39,933 nucleotides of DNA, from positions 1 to 39,933 of the forward strand of contig JAIKYR010000072.1 in assembly GCA_024682995.1 (NCBI GenBank), in the 5' to 3' direction. This document shows, piece by piece, positions 17,153-25,025 of the stretch. Under the pieces are notes generated by a model, which searched no databases, was not told the origin of the DNA, and saw only the letters and a program-made list of their open reading frames with translations. A program made the translations under genes and the position numbers. The stretch is from Bacteroidales bacterium. GTDB taxonomy: Bacteria > Bacteroidota > Bacteroidia > Bacteroidales > WCHB1-69. The first letter of the stretch is position 1. Each line of letters starts with the position of its first letter.

Positions 17153-18607
17153 TTAGAATTTACAGCCGATGGTGGCCACAATTCTATGGGTGCTGTTTTC
17201 ATACTCCACAGCGCTGGTGGCAGGGGCGTTGCTGTCGTACAGCCAGAAACTGTCTTTGCTGAGTTTCAACACGTATGCCAGATCGGCGAAGAAGTATTTG
17301 GACTTGAATCCCAGTCCGACAGAGGCGTAGTGGGCAGAACCGTTATACGGGCCGGAAGTGAGCTTGTAAGGACTGCTCTTGAAATTGTATCCGGCACGCA
17401 GGGCGAACTGCGGGGCAAGGTTGACTTCCGCACCCACGCGCACGGTGTGACAGATGCCGTATTTGTCCTTAACTGCTTGATTCTCCGTTGTGTAATTATA
17501 TTCGTTAGAGTAGAGGTTGGCCATACCATAGTCGCAGAAGTTGTATTCGGCGGAGATGAAGGCGTGTTTTTTGATAAGGAATGTGGCTCCTACGTTGAAT
17601 TTCAAGGGTGTGGTGAGCGAGAAGTTGCTGCGGTTGGTGTAGGACCAGGTGTTGGAATTAGTCCCGTCAAAGTACTGTGCCAGCAGCTCACGGTCATATG
17701 TGTCTTTGATTTTCCAGAAATAGGTCGGGGTTTGGAATCCGACACCAATACGGAGGAAGTTGATAGGCTGGTAGATGATGCCCAATTTGAGGTTGATGCC
17801 GCCGCCCGCGTCGCGCTGGGTGGATCTGGTCTGGAAAGAGGTTAAAAACAGGTTCGACTCCAGTGCATCGGGAAAAACTTCCGAATAGGTGATTTGTTCC
17901 TTGTAGTCGATGATGGGGATGCCCAAGCTGGCTCCGATATAGAGTTTGTCTTGGAAATTGCCGCCAAAGGTAAGCGAAATCTCGTCAATGGCACCGAATT
18001 GTTCCACGAGGGCGTTCTGATTGTTTGGGACTCCTTCAAGAGGACTATAGTATAGGTCGGTATAGCCGGGCAAAGTGTCAATGAGCCACGTGCTGAAAGC
18101 CAGACCCGCATCCCCGCCAAGTGCATTGTAAGGAGTGCCTTGGACGTGGCGTAAGATGGTGTTAACCATGGAGTTGTTTACATTTTGTGCATCGGCGCGG
18201 AAAGTGTTGTTGAAATCCATGATGCGGTTGTATCCGAAGCCGAACTGCCAGCTTTTCCAATTGGAGTTTTCAATTTTGCTGTTGATGACCAATCCGCACT
18301 CGGGTACCGTGTATTTGGGGTTTTTCGCGAAGGTGTTGGTCCCGTAGTATTTGGATGTGTTGTTCGAGAAAGCCAGCGACATGGGGGTGAGAGTCACCTC
18401 ATGGCGTTTGTATAGGCCAATGGCGGCAGGGTTGAGGCTGAGGGCGGAAAACTCACCGCCAGTGGTGCTGAAGGCTCCCCCTGCACCCATGAAGCGTGCC
18501 GTGCCGGAAATCTCCGTTTGGGTGAAACGGAAAGCCTCGTAATCGCCTTGGGCAAAGGAATATGCCGCGAAGGCCAAAAAAACGAAAATGCCGATTATCT
18601 TTTTCAT
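17153..18607 (-). CDS. OmpP1/FadL-family outer-membrane beta-barrel protein
   Basis: This 484-aa protein has a signal peptide (FVFLAFAAYSFAQ, cleavage after FAQ). The mature N-terminus has TARFMGAGGAFSTTGGEFSAL followed by SLNPAAIGLY, the hallmark of the OmpP1/FadL/PorV-like family in Bacteroidota. Alternating aromatic strands extend to the C-terminus, which ends IVATIGCKF (terminal aromatic, as in outer-membrane barrels). FadL proteins transport hydrophobic compounds, and PorV acts in T9SS sorting. Which of these applies here cannot be told from the sequence. It sits between the Ser-rich lipoprotein (29 bp upstream) and the propeller-like protein (6 bp downstream). Confidence 0.85.
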   Translation of the reverse strand: MKKIIGIFVFLAFAAYSFAQGDYEAFRFTQTEISGTARFMGAGGAFSTTGGEFSALSLNPAAIGLYKRHEVTLTPMSLAFSNNTSKYYGTNTFAKNPKYTVPECGLVINSKIENSNWKSWQFGFGYNRIMDFNNTFRADAQNVNNSMVNTILRHVQGTPYNALGGDAGLAFSTWLIDTLPGYTDLYYSPLEGVPNNQNALVEQFGAIDEISLTFGGNFQDKLYIGASLGIPIIDYKEQITYSEVFPDALESNLFLTSFQTRSTQRDAGGGINLKLGIIYQPINFLRIGVGFQTPTYFWKIKDTYDRELLAQYFDGTNSNTWSYTNRSNFSLTTPLKFNVGATFLIKKHAFISAEYNFCDYGMANLYSNEYNYTTENQAVKDKYGICHTVRVGAEVNLAPQFALRAGYNFKSSPYKLTSGPYNGSAHYASVGLGFKSKYFFADLAYVLKLSKDSFWLYDSNAPATSAVEYENSTHRIVATIGCKF

Positions 18608-18636
18608 TGTTGCTGATTATTTTTTACTACGTTAAA

Positions 18637-20223
18637 TTATCTTCTGCCTCCACTGTATGAGCCGCCGCTGCGCGAGGAGGAACTGCTACTGGAACTGTGG
18701 GAAGAACTTCCGCCAGAGTAAGAACTTCTGGAAGAAGAACTGCTGCCAGAGTAAGAACTTCTGGAAGAGGAACTTCCGCTGGAATAGGAGCTTCTGGAGG
18801 AAGAGCTGTTGCCGGAGTAAGAACTTCTTGACGGTGAGCTGCTACCGGAATAGGAACTACGCGAAGGGGTACTATAGGATGAACGACTGCTGCTGGAATT
18901 GGAAGGTGTGGAGGTGGGGTAGGAGTAACGCGAACTGTTTGAGTAATTGTTTCTTGTGGAGGATGAGGAGGAAGAAGTCGCCGGTCGGGAAGAGCTGCTG
19001 GGGGTGGTTGTGCTTCTCGAAGGAGTGGAATTGTAGCGTTGAGGTGTGCTGGAAGGACTGGTAGTGTTGGTGCGGCTGGGATATGTCGTCGAACTGGAAC
19101 TGTTGGCCGGACGAGTCGTCGGCTGTGAAGGTACAGTCCGGTTGATGACGGTCGGGGTTTTCGGAGTCGTTGTGTTGGTCCGTGATGCCCCCGGCACCTC
19201 CGTATGAGTGTTTGTGGTAGGTCTTGTGACGGTCGTCGTAGTCGGTGCAGCTTGGTTCTGGCGTGTCAGGCTGCTGCTGGATACCGGTTTCTCAACATTC
19301 TGCGGGGTCACACGATTGTTGTTGGGAGAAGGTGTTGTAGGTCTGCTTGTTGGAGCAGAAGGAGTCGCCGTGGAAGAACCGCCGCCACCACCGCTTGTAG
19401 AGTATTGGGCTGCGATATTGTCGTAGCGTTGGTTGAAAGAGGGGGCAGATGAGGTAATCGAATAATGGTTGTTGTTGTCGTTGTTGCCGCTGAGCCCATA
19501 GTTGAAGGGCTTGTCCTCACGGCTGGGGTTGCCCACGGAAGGTCCTATGCTGTTGCGGTGACCGTAATAGTAGGAATGGTTGGGATCCAGATGGTTGTGC
19601 CAGTAGTCGGCGGCCCAGTAATGGTGCGGACCATGCCAAGGATGATAGCCGTAATCCCAGTATCCGTAAGGATGATACCATCCCCATCCGTAGTTGAACC
19701 CATAGTGATACCATCCGTAATCATAATAGTAAGGACGATAGTAGTAGCTTGGCCACCACCAGTTGTAACCCATGTAAATGCTTAAGCCCCAGTTGCCTGG
19801 ATAACTGTCATACCAATAGAGATTGGTGAAATATGGGTCGTAGTAGCCGTAGTTGCAGTACAGATTTGTATGGAAACGGCGCAGACGGGAGGTGTAATAG
19901 TAGTCGTAGCAGTCATCGTCATAGTCGGTGGATGCGTACGAACTCTCCTCTACAGGGATCTCGTAATAGGTGACGGTTGGCTCGGCCTGGCCAGGATAAT
20001 AGGTCTTGGTGTCCAGCAGATTCCCGTTTTCATCATACTCGTAAACGATGGAGTCGGGCTGCAATTCCGCAGGTCCGCTTTTTGTCTGTGTGGGGGTGGA
20101 TGCGCCGTATTGCGCATCAGAGGATGTGGTGTAGATGTCGTCGTAATAGACGAGCGAACTTGTTGAACATGCTGAAAGCAAGACAATTGCACATCCAAGG
20201 ACAATGGAAAATAGTTTTCTCAT
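18637..20223 (-). CDS. Tyr/Trp-rich and Ser/Thr-rich low-complexity lipoprotein
   Basis: This 528-aa protein has a lipobox (IVLLSAC, Cys19). Residues 101-222 are extremely rich in Tyr, Trp, His and Gly (for example YNWWWPSYYYRPYYYDYGWY). Residues 275-450 are a Ser/Thr/Pro/Asn linker. Residues 455-509 hold five 11-residue repeats of the type RSSYSG-x-SSSx, and the tail is Ser8-RSGGSYSGGRR. The disordered tail suggests surface exposure or binding to glycan or peptidoglycan, which is inference. Unusually for this phylum, a full AGGAGG Shine-Dalgarno lies 5 nt before the ATG. It is the first gene of the OmpP1-like unit. The family is not recognised. Confidence 0.8.
   Translation of the reverse strand: MRKLFSIVLGCAIVLLSACSTSSLVYYDDIYTTSSDAQYGASTPTQTKSGPAELQPDSIVYEYDENGNLLDTKTYYPGQAEPTVTYYEIPVEESSYASTDYDDDCYDYYYTSRLRRFHTNLYCNYGYYDPYFTNLYWYDSYPGNWGLSIYMGYNWWWPSYYYRPYYYDYGWYHYGFNYGWGWYHPYGYWDYGYHPWHGPHHYWAADYWHNHLDPNHSYYYGHRNSIGPSVGNPSREDKPFNYGLSGNNDNNNHYSITSSAPSFNQRYDNIAAQYSTSGGGGGSSTATPSAPTSRPTTPSPNNNRVTPQNVEKPVSSSSLTRQNQAAPTTTTVTRPTTNTHTEVPGASRTNTTTPKTPTVINRTVPSQPTTRPANSSSSTTYPSRTNTTSPSSTPQRYNSTPSRSTTTPSSSSRPATSSSSSSTRNNYSNSSRYSYPTSTPSNSSSSRSSYSTPSRSSYSGSSSPSRSSYSGNSSSSRSSYSSGSSSSRSSYSGSSSSSRSSYSGGSSSHSSSSSSSSRSGGSYSGGRR
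18697..18861 (-). repeat. Five 33-bp tandem repeats encoding RSSYSG-x-SSSx
   Basis: The repeats encode RSSYSGSSSPS, RSSYSGNSSSS, RSSYSSGSSSS, RSSYSGSSSSS and RSSYSGGSSSH, each 11 residues. The DNA copies diverge slightly but all keep the length, so slippage would keep the frame. It is the sort of array expected to vary in copy number between strains. Confidence 0.85.
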
Positions 20224-20228
20224 AATAA

Positions 20229-20234
20229 CCTCCT
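20229..20234 (-). promoter_or_regulatory. Strong Shine-Dalgarno site of the low-complexity lipoprotein gene
   Basis: The minus strand reads AGGAGG followed by TTATT and the ATG (20223-20221). A perfect SD with a 5-nt spacer stands out here, because most genes in the window have none. Confidence 0.7.
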
Positions 20235-20251
20235 ATATCTTTTTATTTTCG

Positions 20252-20259
20252 TATTTTTG
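20252..20259 (+). promoter_or_regulatory. -7 box for proS-mazG-PorE-like unit
   Basis: TATTTTTG lies 56 bp upstream of the proS ATG at 20316. It faces the minus-strand box at 20279-20286, so the two predicted transcripts overlap at their 5' ends. Confidence 0.6.
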
Positions 20260-20278
20260 CAAAACTTTTCATTGACGG

Positions 20279-20286
20279 CAAAAATA
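20279..20286 (-). promoter_or_regulatory. Minus-strand -7 box for the low-complexity lipoprotein unit
   Basis: The plus strand reads CAAAAATA (TATTTTTG on the minus strand), 55 bp upstream of the lipoprotein ATG at 20223. No -33 TTTG is visible at the usual spacing. Confidence 0.55.
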
Positions 20287-20315
20287 CTAAAAAGTTAATT
20301 CTAATACTAAAAATA

Positions 20316-21791
20316 ATGGCAAAAAGTTTTTCGACACGAGAAGAGAGTTATTCTCAATGGTACAATGATATTGTTAAGAAAGCTGATCTGGCTGAAAATT
20401 CCTCTGTGAGAGGTTGTATGGTGATAAAACCGTACGGATATGCGATTTGGGAGAAGATTCAGTCCACTTTGGATGGAATGTTCAAGGAAACGGGCCACAC
20501 CAACGCCTATTTCCCGATTTTTATCCCGAAATCCTTCTTCAGTCGTGAGGCCAGTCACGTGGAAGGCTTCGCCAAGGAGTGTGCCGTGGTTACCCATTAC
20601 CGTCTGAAGAATGATCCAAACGGTGGTGGTGTGGTGGTGGACCCCGAGGCCAAATTGGAGGAGGAATTGATTGTGCGCCCCACGTCGGAAACCATCATCT
20701 GGGATACCTATAAGGATTGGATCCATTCCTACCGCGATCTGCCTATTTTGTGCAACCAGTGGGCCAACGTGGTCCGTTGGGAAATGCGTACCCGTCTGTT
20801 CTTGAGAACGGCTGAGTTCCTCTGGCAGGAAGGCCATACCGCACACGCCACCCGTGAGGAGGCTGTGGAAGAAACGGAGCGGATGTTGCATGTGTATGCC
20901 GATTTTGTGGAGAATTTCATGGCTATCCCCGTTGTCAAGGGCGTGAAATCGCCGAATGAGCGTTTCGCTGGTGCCATCGATACTTATTGCATCGAGGCGC
21001 TGATGCAGGATGGCAAGGCGTTGCAGGCTGGCACATCCCATTTCCTGGGACAGAATTTTGCCAAGGCTTTCGATGTGAAATACCTGAACAAGGAAAACCA
21101 GTTGGAATATGTGTGGGCCACTTCGTGGGGCGTTTCCACCCGTCTTATCGGTGCCCTGATTATGACCCATTCGGATGACAATGGTTTGGTACTTCCGCCG
21201 AATCTTGCTCCTATACAAGTAGTTATCGTTCCTATCTATAAGAGTGAGGAACAACGTCAGGCGATTGCCGAGAAGGTGAAACCGCTGATTGAGCAACTGA
21301 AGGCTCTCCGTATCTCCGTCAAATTCGATGATGACGACACCAAGCGTTCGGGCTGGAAGTTCAACGAGTATGAGCTGAAGGGTGTGCCGGTGCGCATTGC
21401 CATTGGCCCGCGCGATTTGGAGAACAATGAGGCAGAAGTTGCCCGCCGTGACACGCTCGCGAAAGAGCAGGTCTCCTTCGACGGCTTGGTTGAACATGTA
21501 CAGCAGCTCTTGAAGGACATCCAGCAGAACTTGTTCCAAAAGGCGTTGAAATTCCGTGAGGATAACACCCGCAAGGCGGACACGTGGGACGAATTTGTGG
21601 ATCTGCTCGACAATCATCCGGGCTTCATCTATGCCCATTGGGACGGAACTGCTGAAACGGAGGCTAAAATCAAGGAGTTGACGAAGGCCACCATCCGCTG
21701 CATTCCGTTTAACAACCCATTGGAGGAGGGCAAGTGCATCCTGACGGGCAAACCGTCGAAACAACGGGTGCTCTTCGCCCGTTCGTATTAA
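20316..21791 (+). CDS. proS: Prolyl-tRNA synthetase, archaeal/eukaryotic-like type
   Basis: This 491-aa class II aminoacyl-tRNA synthetase charges tRNA-Pro. RPTSET is at residues 121-126, and motif 2 [16 protein letters not shown] is at 164-179. The length is close to 490 and the editing INS domain of bacterial-type ProS is missing. This is the short archaeal/eukaryotic-like type found widely in Bacteroidota. The C-terminus ends VLFARSY, with the final Tyr typical of this type. It starts with ATG at 20316 after a TATTTTTG box, and mazG follows after 20 bp. Confidence 0.97.
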   Translation: MAKSFSTREESYSQWYNDIVKKADLAENSSVRGCMVIKPYGYAIWEKIQSTLDGMFKETGHTNAYFPIFIPKSFFSREASHVEGFAKECAVVTHYRLKNDPNGGGVVVDPEAKLEEELIVRPTSETIIWDTYKDWIHSYRDLPILCNQWANVVRWEMRTRLFLRTAEFLWQEGHTAHATREEAVEETERMLHVYADFVENFMAIPVVKGVKSPNERFAGAIDTYCIEALMQDGKALQAGTSHFLGQNFAKAFDVKYLNKENQLEYVWATSWGVSTRLIGALIMTHSDDNGLVLPPNLAPIQVVIVPIYKSEEQRQAIAEKVKPLIEQLKALRISVKFDDDDTKRSGWKFNEYELKGVPVRIAIGPRDLENNEAEVARRDTLAKEQVSFDGLVEHVQQLLKDIQQNLFQKALKFREDNTRKADTWDEFVDLLDNHPGFIYAHWDGTAETEAKIKELTKATIRCIPFNNPLEEGKCILTGKPSKQRVLFARSY

Positions 21792-21811
21792 CCATTTGCT
21801 CGTTTTATACT

Positions 21812-22585
21812 ATGGATAAACGATTGGAAGCCTTCCAGCGCCTGCTGGATATCATGGACGAACTGCGCGAGAAGTGTCCGTGGGACAGCAAGCAGACCTT
21901 TGAAACCTTACGTTGTCTTACCATTGAGGAGACGTATGAGCTTTCGGAGGCGATTGTGGACCAGAATGCGGATGATATGTGTAAGGAGTTGGGAGATATT
22001 ATGTTACATATTGTTTTCTACTCCAAAATCGCATCCGAAAAGGGCCTTTTTGATATCACGTCCGTTTTGAATCAAATTTGCGAGAAGCTGATTCGCCGCC
22101 ACCCGCACATCTATGGCACGGAAAAGGCGCAAGATGCGCAGCAGGTGCATGAGAATTGGGAGAAGATCAAATTGCAGAAAGAAGGGAATCGGACCGTGCT
22201 GGGTGGCGTGCCCAAGAGTGTCCCGTCGCTGGTAAAGGCATATCGCATTCAGGAAAAGGCCAATGGTGTAGGTTTCGATTGGTCTGATAAAGAGCAAGTT
22301 TGGAACAAAGTGCAAGAGGAACTGGCAGAGTTGAAGGCCGAAGTGGATAAGGATTCCGACAAAAAAGAGGATGAGTTGGGCGATGTGCTGTTTTCCATCG
22401 TCAATTATGCGCGCTTCATTAAAGTGAATCCCGATGACGCATTAGAGAAAACCAACAAGAAATTCATCACCCGATTCAACTATATTGAGGAGAAAGCCAA
22501 GTCGGAAGGACGCAAGATTACGGATCTTTCATTGGATGAGATGGAGATGTATTGGCAGGAGGCCAAGAACAACGAACGTATTTAA
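21812..22585 (+). CDS. mazG: Nucleoside triphosphate pyrophosphohydrolase MazG
   Basis: This 257-aa all-alpha enzyme (E. coli MazG is 263) hydrolyses NTPs to NMP and PPi, cleaning the nucleotide pool and affecting (p)ppGpp signalling. Both MazG domains are visible: CPWDSKQTFETLRCLTIEET with KELGDIMLHIVFYSKIA in the first, and DELGDVLFSIVNYARF in the second. The acidic EExxE/ExxD residues bind Mg2+. The ATG at 21812 is the usual MazG start; an in-frame ATG at 21734 lies inside proS and is rejected. It sits between proS and the PorE-like gene (13 bp to the next start), probably one operon. Confidence 0.95.
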   Translation: MDKRLEAFQRLLDIMDELREKCPWDSKQTFETLRCLTIEETYELSEAIVDQNADDMCKELGDIMLHIVFYSKIASEKGLFDITSVLNQICEKLIRRHPHIYGTEKAQDAQQVHENWEKIKLQKEGNRTVLGGVPKSVPSLVKAYRIQEKANGVGFDWSDKEQVWNKVQEELAELKAEVDKDSDKKEDELGDVLFSIVNYARFIKVNPDDALEKTNKKFITRFNYIEEKAKSEGRKITDLSLDEMEMYWQEAKNNERI

Positions 22586-22598
22586 TCAAATACTGAGT

Positions 22599-24527
22599 AT
22601 GTATTATAAAATAGTATATATAATATTATTGTATTGTCTTTCGCTACTGCCATTTACCGCTCAAGCGCAGAAACCCGGCAAGGCTGCTTCGTTATGTGAG
22701 AAGGCGAAAACGGCCATTAATGCCCGTGATTTTGATAAAGCATTCGGTTTGCTGACACAGGCAAGGTCGAAAGATCCCCTTTATCCAGACACGTATATCC
22801 TGTTGGGGGATCTGTACAATTTCACCTTAAAGTCCGACTCGGCAGAAGCCTGCTATAACCGGGCTATCGACCTGATTGGAAACCCGGACCCGCTGTTGTA
22901 TTATATTGCAGCCACCGAGGGGGCCAAGTGCGGTCATTATGAATCGGCGTTAGGGAACTACGAAATCTTCATGCAGCGTGGACTTCAATATACGGATGTG
23001 CTGACGGATGCGCAGAAAGGCATTGCCAACTGTCGTTTTGCCATTGAGGCGATGAAACATCCGGTGCCGTTCCAGTTGAAGAATCTGGGTGGCAGCGTCA
23101 ATTCGGAGTGGGATGAGTCGCTGGCGGTGCTTACGGCGGACAATGCGCGGCTGGTGTTCACGGTGAAACGCCCGAAAGACGCCAAGACGGTTTGTGCTTT
23201 CTGTCTCAACGAGGAGGATCTCTACTATTGTAACAAGAATGATACGGTATGGCAGACGCGTACTCCATTTGCCTCCCCAATCAAGACAGGCTATAATGAA
23301 GGCGCGCAGACTATCTCGCCCGATGGTGTGTATCTGCTTTATACTATGTGTGATGCGGATTTCGGGATGGGCAGCTGCGACCTCTATTGGTCGAAAAAGA
23401 TAGGAGACAAGTGGTCGCGTCCCCGCAACTTTGGTGCACCGGTGAACACGAACGCGTGGGAAAGCCAACCCACCATGGCGGCGGATGGGCGTACGATTTA
23501 TTTCGTTTCCAACCGCTCGGGCGGCTACGGGGGAATGGATATTTGGAAGACGACGATGACGGCGGAGGGTGCCTTCACCGCTCCTGAAAACCTGGGGGCC
23601 ACCATCAACACACCGGGTGATGATGCCGCCCCGTTTATCCACAGTGACGGACGCACGCTCTATTTTGCCTCGAACGGAAGAGTGGGAATGGGCGGTTATG
23701 ACATCTATTATGCTACCCTGCAGTCGGATGGCACATGGAGCGAACCGCAGAATTTGGGTTATCCGATCAACTCACCCGCTGATGAACTTAACATCTTTAT
23801 CGACGCTTCCGGTACGATGGCCTATATGGCCTCCGACAAAGAGGGCGGTTTTGGTGGCCTTGACCTGTATTGCTTTGAGCTGGCCGAGAGTCTGCGTCCC
23901 AACCCTGTCACCTATATCAAGGGTGTGGTGCGGGATGCCGAAAGCGGCCTTCCGCTTACAGCGGAAATCGAGATGGTGGATTTGGCAACGCGCCAGGTGC
24001 TGACGCATACCACTTCGGATGCCGAAACCGGTGCGTTCCTAGCCTGTATCCATACGGGCAGCAATGTCATGCTCAATGTCTCCAATCCGAATTATCCTTT
24101 CTATTCCGAAAATTTCCAGATGGAGAAATCCTACACCGAGTTGGAGCCTTATATAAAAGATATTGTATTGCAGCGGGCGGATGTTGGCACCACGGTGGTG
24201 CTGAAGAACATCTTCTTCGACTTCAACGAGAGTACACTGCGGACGGAGTCGTTTGAGGAGCTGGACCGTCTGGTGGACTACCTTAACCATCATAAGGTGA
24301 ACATCGAGATTGGCGGGCACACCGACGACCAGGGTTCTGACGAGTACAACGACCGTCTTTCCCAGAACCGTGCCAAGGCCGTTTACGATTATCTGGTGGG
24401 GAAGGGCATTTCGGCTGACCGGCTGGAGTACCGTGGTTACGGCAAGCGTAAACCCATCGCTGACAATGCCACCGAAGAGGGTAGGGCGGCCAACCGGCGC
24501 ACGGAATTTCGCATTATCAGCCGCTAA
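22599..24527 (+). CDS. PorE-like protein: TPR, PD40 propeller, CRD and OmpA domains
   Basis: This 642-aa exported protein has a signal peptide (about 1-23, AQA-Q), then TPR-type helices (about 27-150). Four PD40/WD40-like blades follow at about 237-425, for example DGRTIYFVSNRSGGYGGMDI. A carboxypeptidase-regulatory-like domain lies at about 437-510 (ITY-type KGVVRDAESGLPL). The OmpA C-terminal domain (about 535-642) has FFDFNESTLR, GGHTDDQGS and NRRTEF, which bind peptidoglycan. This is the domain order described for PorE of the P. gingivalis T9SS. No lipobox is seen, unlike the P. gingivalis lipoprotein. It ends before a strong terminator at 24558-24592. A link to T9SS is inferred from the architecture and from the giant gene next door. 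Confidence 0.85.
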   Translation: MYYKIVYIILLYCLSLLPFTAQAQKPGKAASLCEKAKTAINARDFDKAFGLLTQARSKDPLYPDTYILLGDLYNFTLKSDSAEACYNRAIDLIGNPDPLLYYIAATEGAKCGHYESALGNYEIFMQRGLQYTDVLTDAQKGIANCRFAIEAMKHPVPFQLKNLGGSVNSEWDESLAVLTADNARLVFTVKRPKDAKTVCAFCLNEEDLYYCNKNDTVWQTRTPFASPIKTGYNEGAQTISPDGVYLLYTMCDADFGMGSCDLYWSKKIGDKWSRPRNFGAPVNTNAWESQPTMAADGRTIYFVSNRSGGYGGMDIWKTTMTAEGAFTAPENLGATINTPGDDAAPFIHSDGRTLYFASNGRVGMGGYDIYYATLQSDGTWSEPQNLGYPINSPADELNIFIDASGTMAYMASDKEGGFGGLDLYCFELAESLRPNPVTYIKGVVRDAESGLPLTAEIEMVDLATRQVLTHTTSDAETGAFLACIHTGSNVMLNVSNPNYPFYSENFQMEKSYTELEPYIKDIVLQRADVGTTVVLKNIFFDFNESTLRTESFEELDRLVDYLNHHKVNIEIGGHTDDQGSDEYNDRLSQNRAKAVYDYLVGKGISADRLEYRGYGKRKPIADNATEEGRAANRRTEFRIISR

Positions 24528-24557
24528 TTCCCATTATCAAGGGGTGTGTTCTATAGG

Positions 24558-24592
24558 GGGAATGTCCGATTTTAGGGGACATTCCCTTTTTT
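24558..24592 (+). terminator. Strong intrinsic terminator after the PorE-like gene
   Basis: GGGAATGTCC (24558-24567) pairs with GGACATTCCC (24577-24586), leaving a 9-nt loop, and TTTTTT follows at 24587-24592. This ends the proS-mazG-PorE-like transcript and separates it from the giant gene. Confidence 0.92.
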
Positions 24593-24715
24593 ATGTGTAA
24601 CATTTAAAAAAAATCAAGGTAAAAAGTTCATGATATAATGTTTATAAACCAAAAGAGTGTATTATATGTAAATTGTTGATTTATAGAAGTATAACGATAA
24701 ATTCTGCTATAATTC

Positions 24716-24753
24716 CAGCGCAAAAACCGCATGAGTGCGGCGGGCTTGCGCTG
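24716..24753. repeat. Nested hairpin upstream of the giant gene promoter
   Basis: An outer stem CAGCGCAA (24716-24723) with TTGCGCTG (24746-24753) encloses an inner stem CCGCA (24727-24731) with TGCGG (24736-24740). It lies 62 bp upstream of the TATTTTTG box, so it is not in the expected leader RNA. It could be a regulatory DNA site or part of another RNA. Confidence 0.6.
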
Positions 24754-24814
24754 AAATTCGCTGAAAAAAATTCAAAAAAAAAAATACATGTGAGATAAGT
24801 AATCAAAAAAAATG

Positions 24815-24822
24815 TATTTTTG
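24815..24822 (+). promoter_or_regulatory. -7 box for the giant surface-protein gene
   Basis: TATTTTTG is a match to TAnnTTTG, 105 bp before the ATG at 24927, giving a leader of roughly 95 nt. No -33 TTTG is visible in the A-rich upstream. Confidence 0.6.
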
Positions 24823-24926
24823 CAAGTTGAAATTTTAGTGAAATGTATAGTAGTGTATAGTACTATAAAAGATTGAGTATAAAGAAGAGAAATAATAATA
24901 ATTAATAACAATCAAAAAATAAAAGT

Positions 24927-25025
24927 ATGAAAAAACTATTATCAATTTGATTCTTAAGAATCTTACTGACGCTAGCGGGCTTTGTCGCCCGGGAGCAGGC
25001 GCCTTGCTGCGTATGGCTGGAGAAC
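24927..25025 (+). other. Interrupted signal-peptide segment of the giant gene (in-frame TGA)
   Basis: An ATG at 24927 is in the same frame as the giant ORF and reads MKKLLSI, then TGA at 24948-24950, then FLRILLTLAGFVAREQAPCC through to the Met at 25026. The hydrophobic segments on the two sides of the TGA together look like a signal peptide. As assembled, translation from 24927 would stop after 7 residues. A single changed base (TGA to TTG or TGG), or a pair of one-base indels, would restore export. Confidence 0.75.
24949..24962. repeat. Perfect 14-bp palindrome overlapping the in-frame TGA
   Basis: GATTCTTAAGAATC is its own reverse complement. It begins inside the TGA codon of the interrupted signal peptide. 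Whether it has a function is unknown; it could be a protein-binding site or simple coincidence. Confidence 0.8.

Larger units (their letters stand above)
24528..25025. other. AT-rich leader region of the giant surface-protein gene
   Basis: This 498-bp gap is AT-rich. It holds the terminator (24558-24592), a nested hairpin (24716-24753), a TATTTTTG promoter box (24815-24822), and the ATG at 24927 with its interrupted signal-peptide reading frame. Between 24600 and 24710 nothing is seen beyond short A/T runs. Confidence 0.7.

Noticed and set aside
20307-21764. 485-codon antisense ORF over proS
   Set aside because: The sense strand is a complete ProS with all motifs. The antisense frame shows no domain.
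24716-24753. Nested hairpin as an intrinsic terminator
   Set aside because: It is followed by A-runs on the plus strand, and on the minus strand the T-run precedes it. Neither direction fits.
24948-24950. TGA as a recoded codon (selenocysteine or Trp)
   Set aside because: Several genes here end in TGA with the right lengths (for example tilS and the ABC exporter), no SECIS-like structure follows, and Sec in a signal peptide makes no sense.
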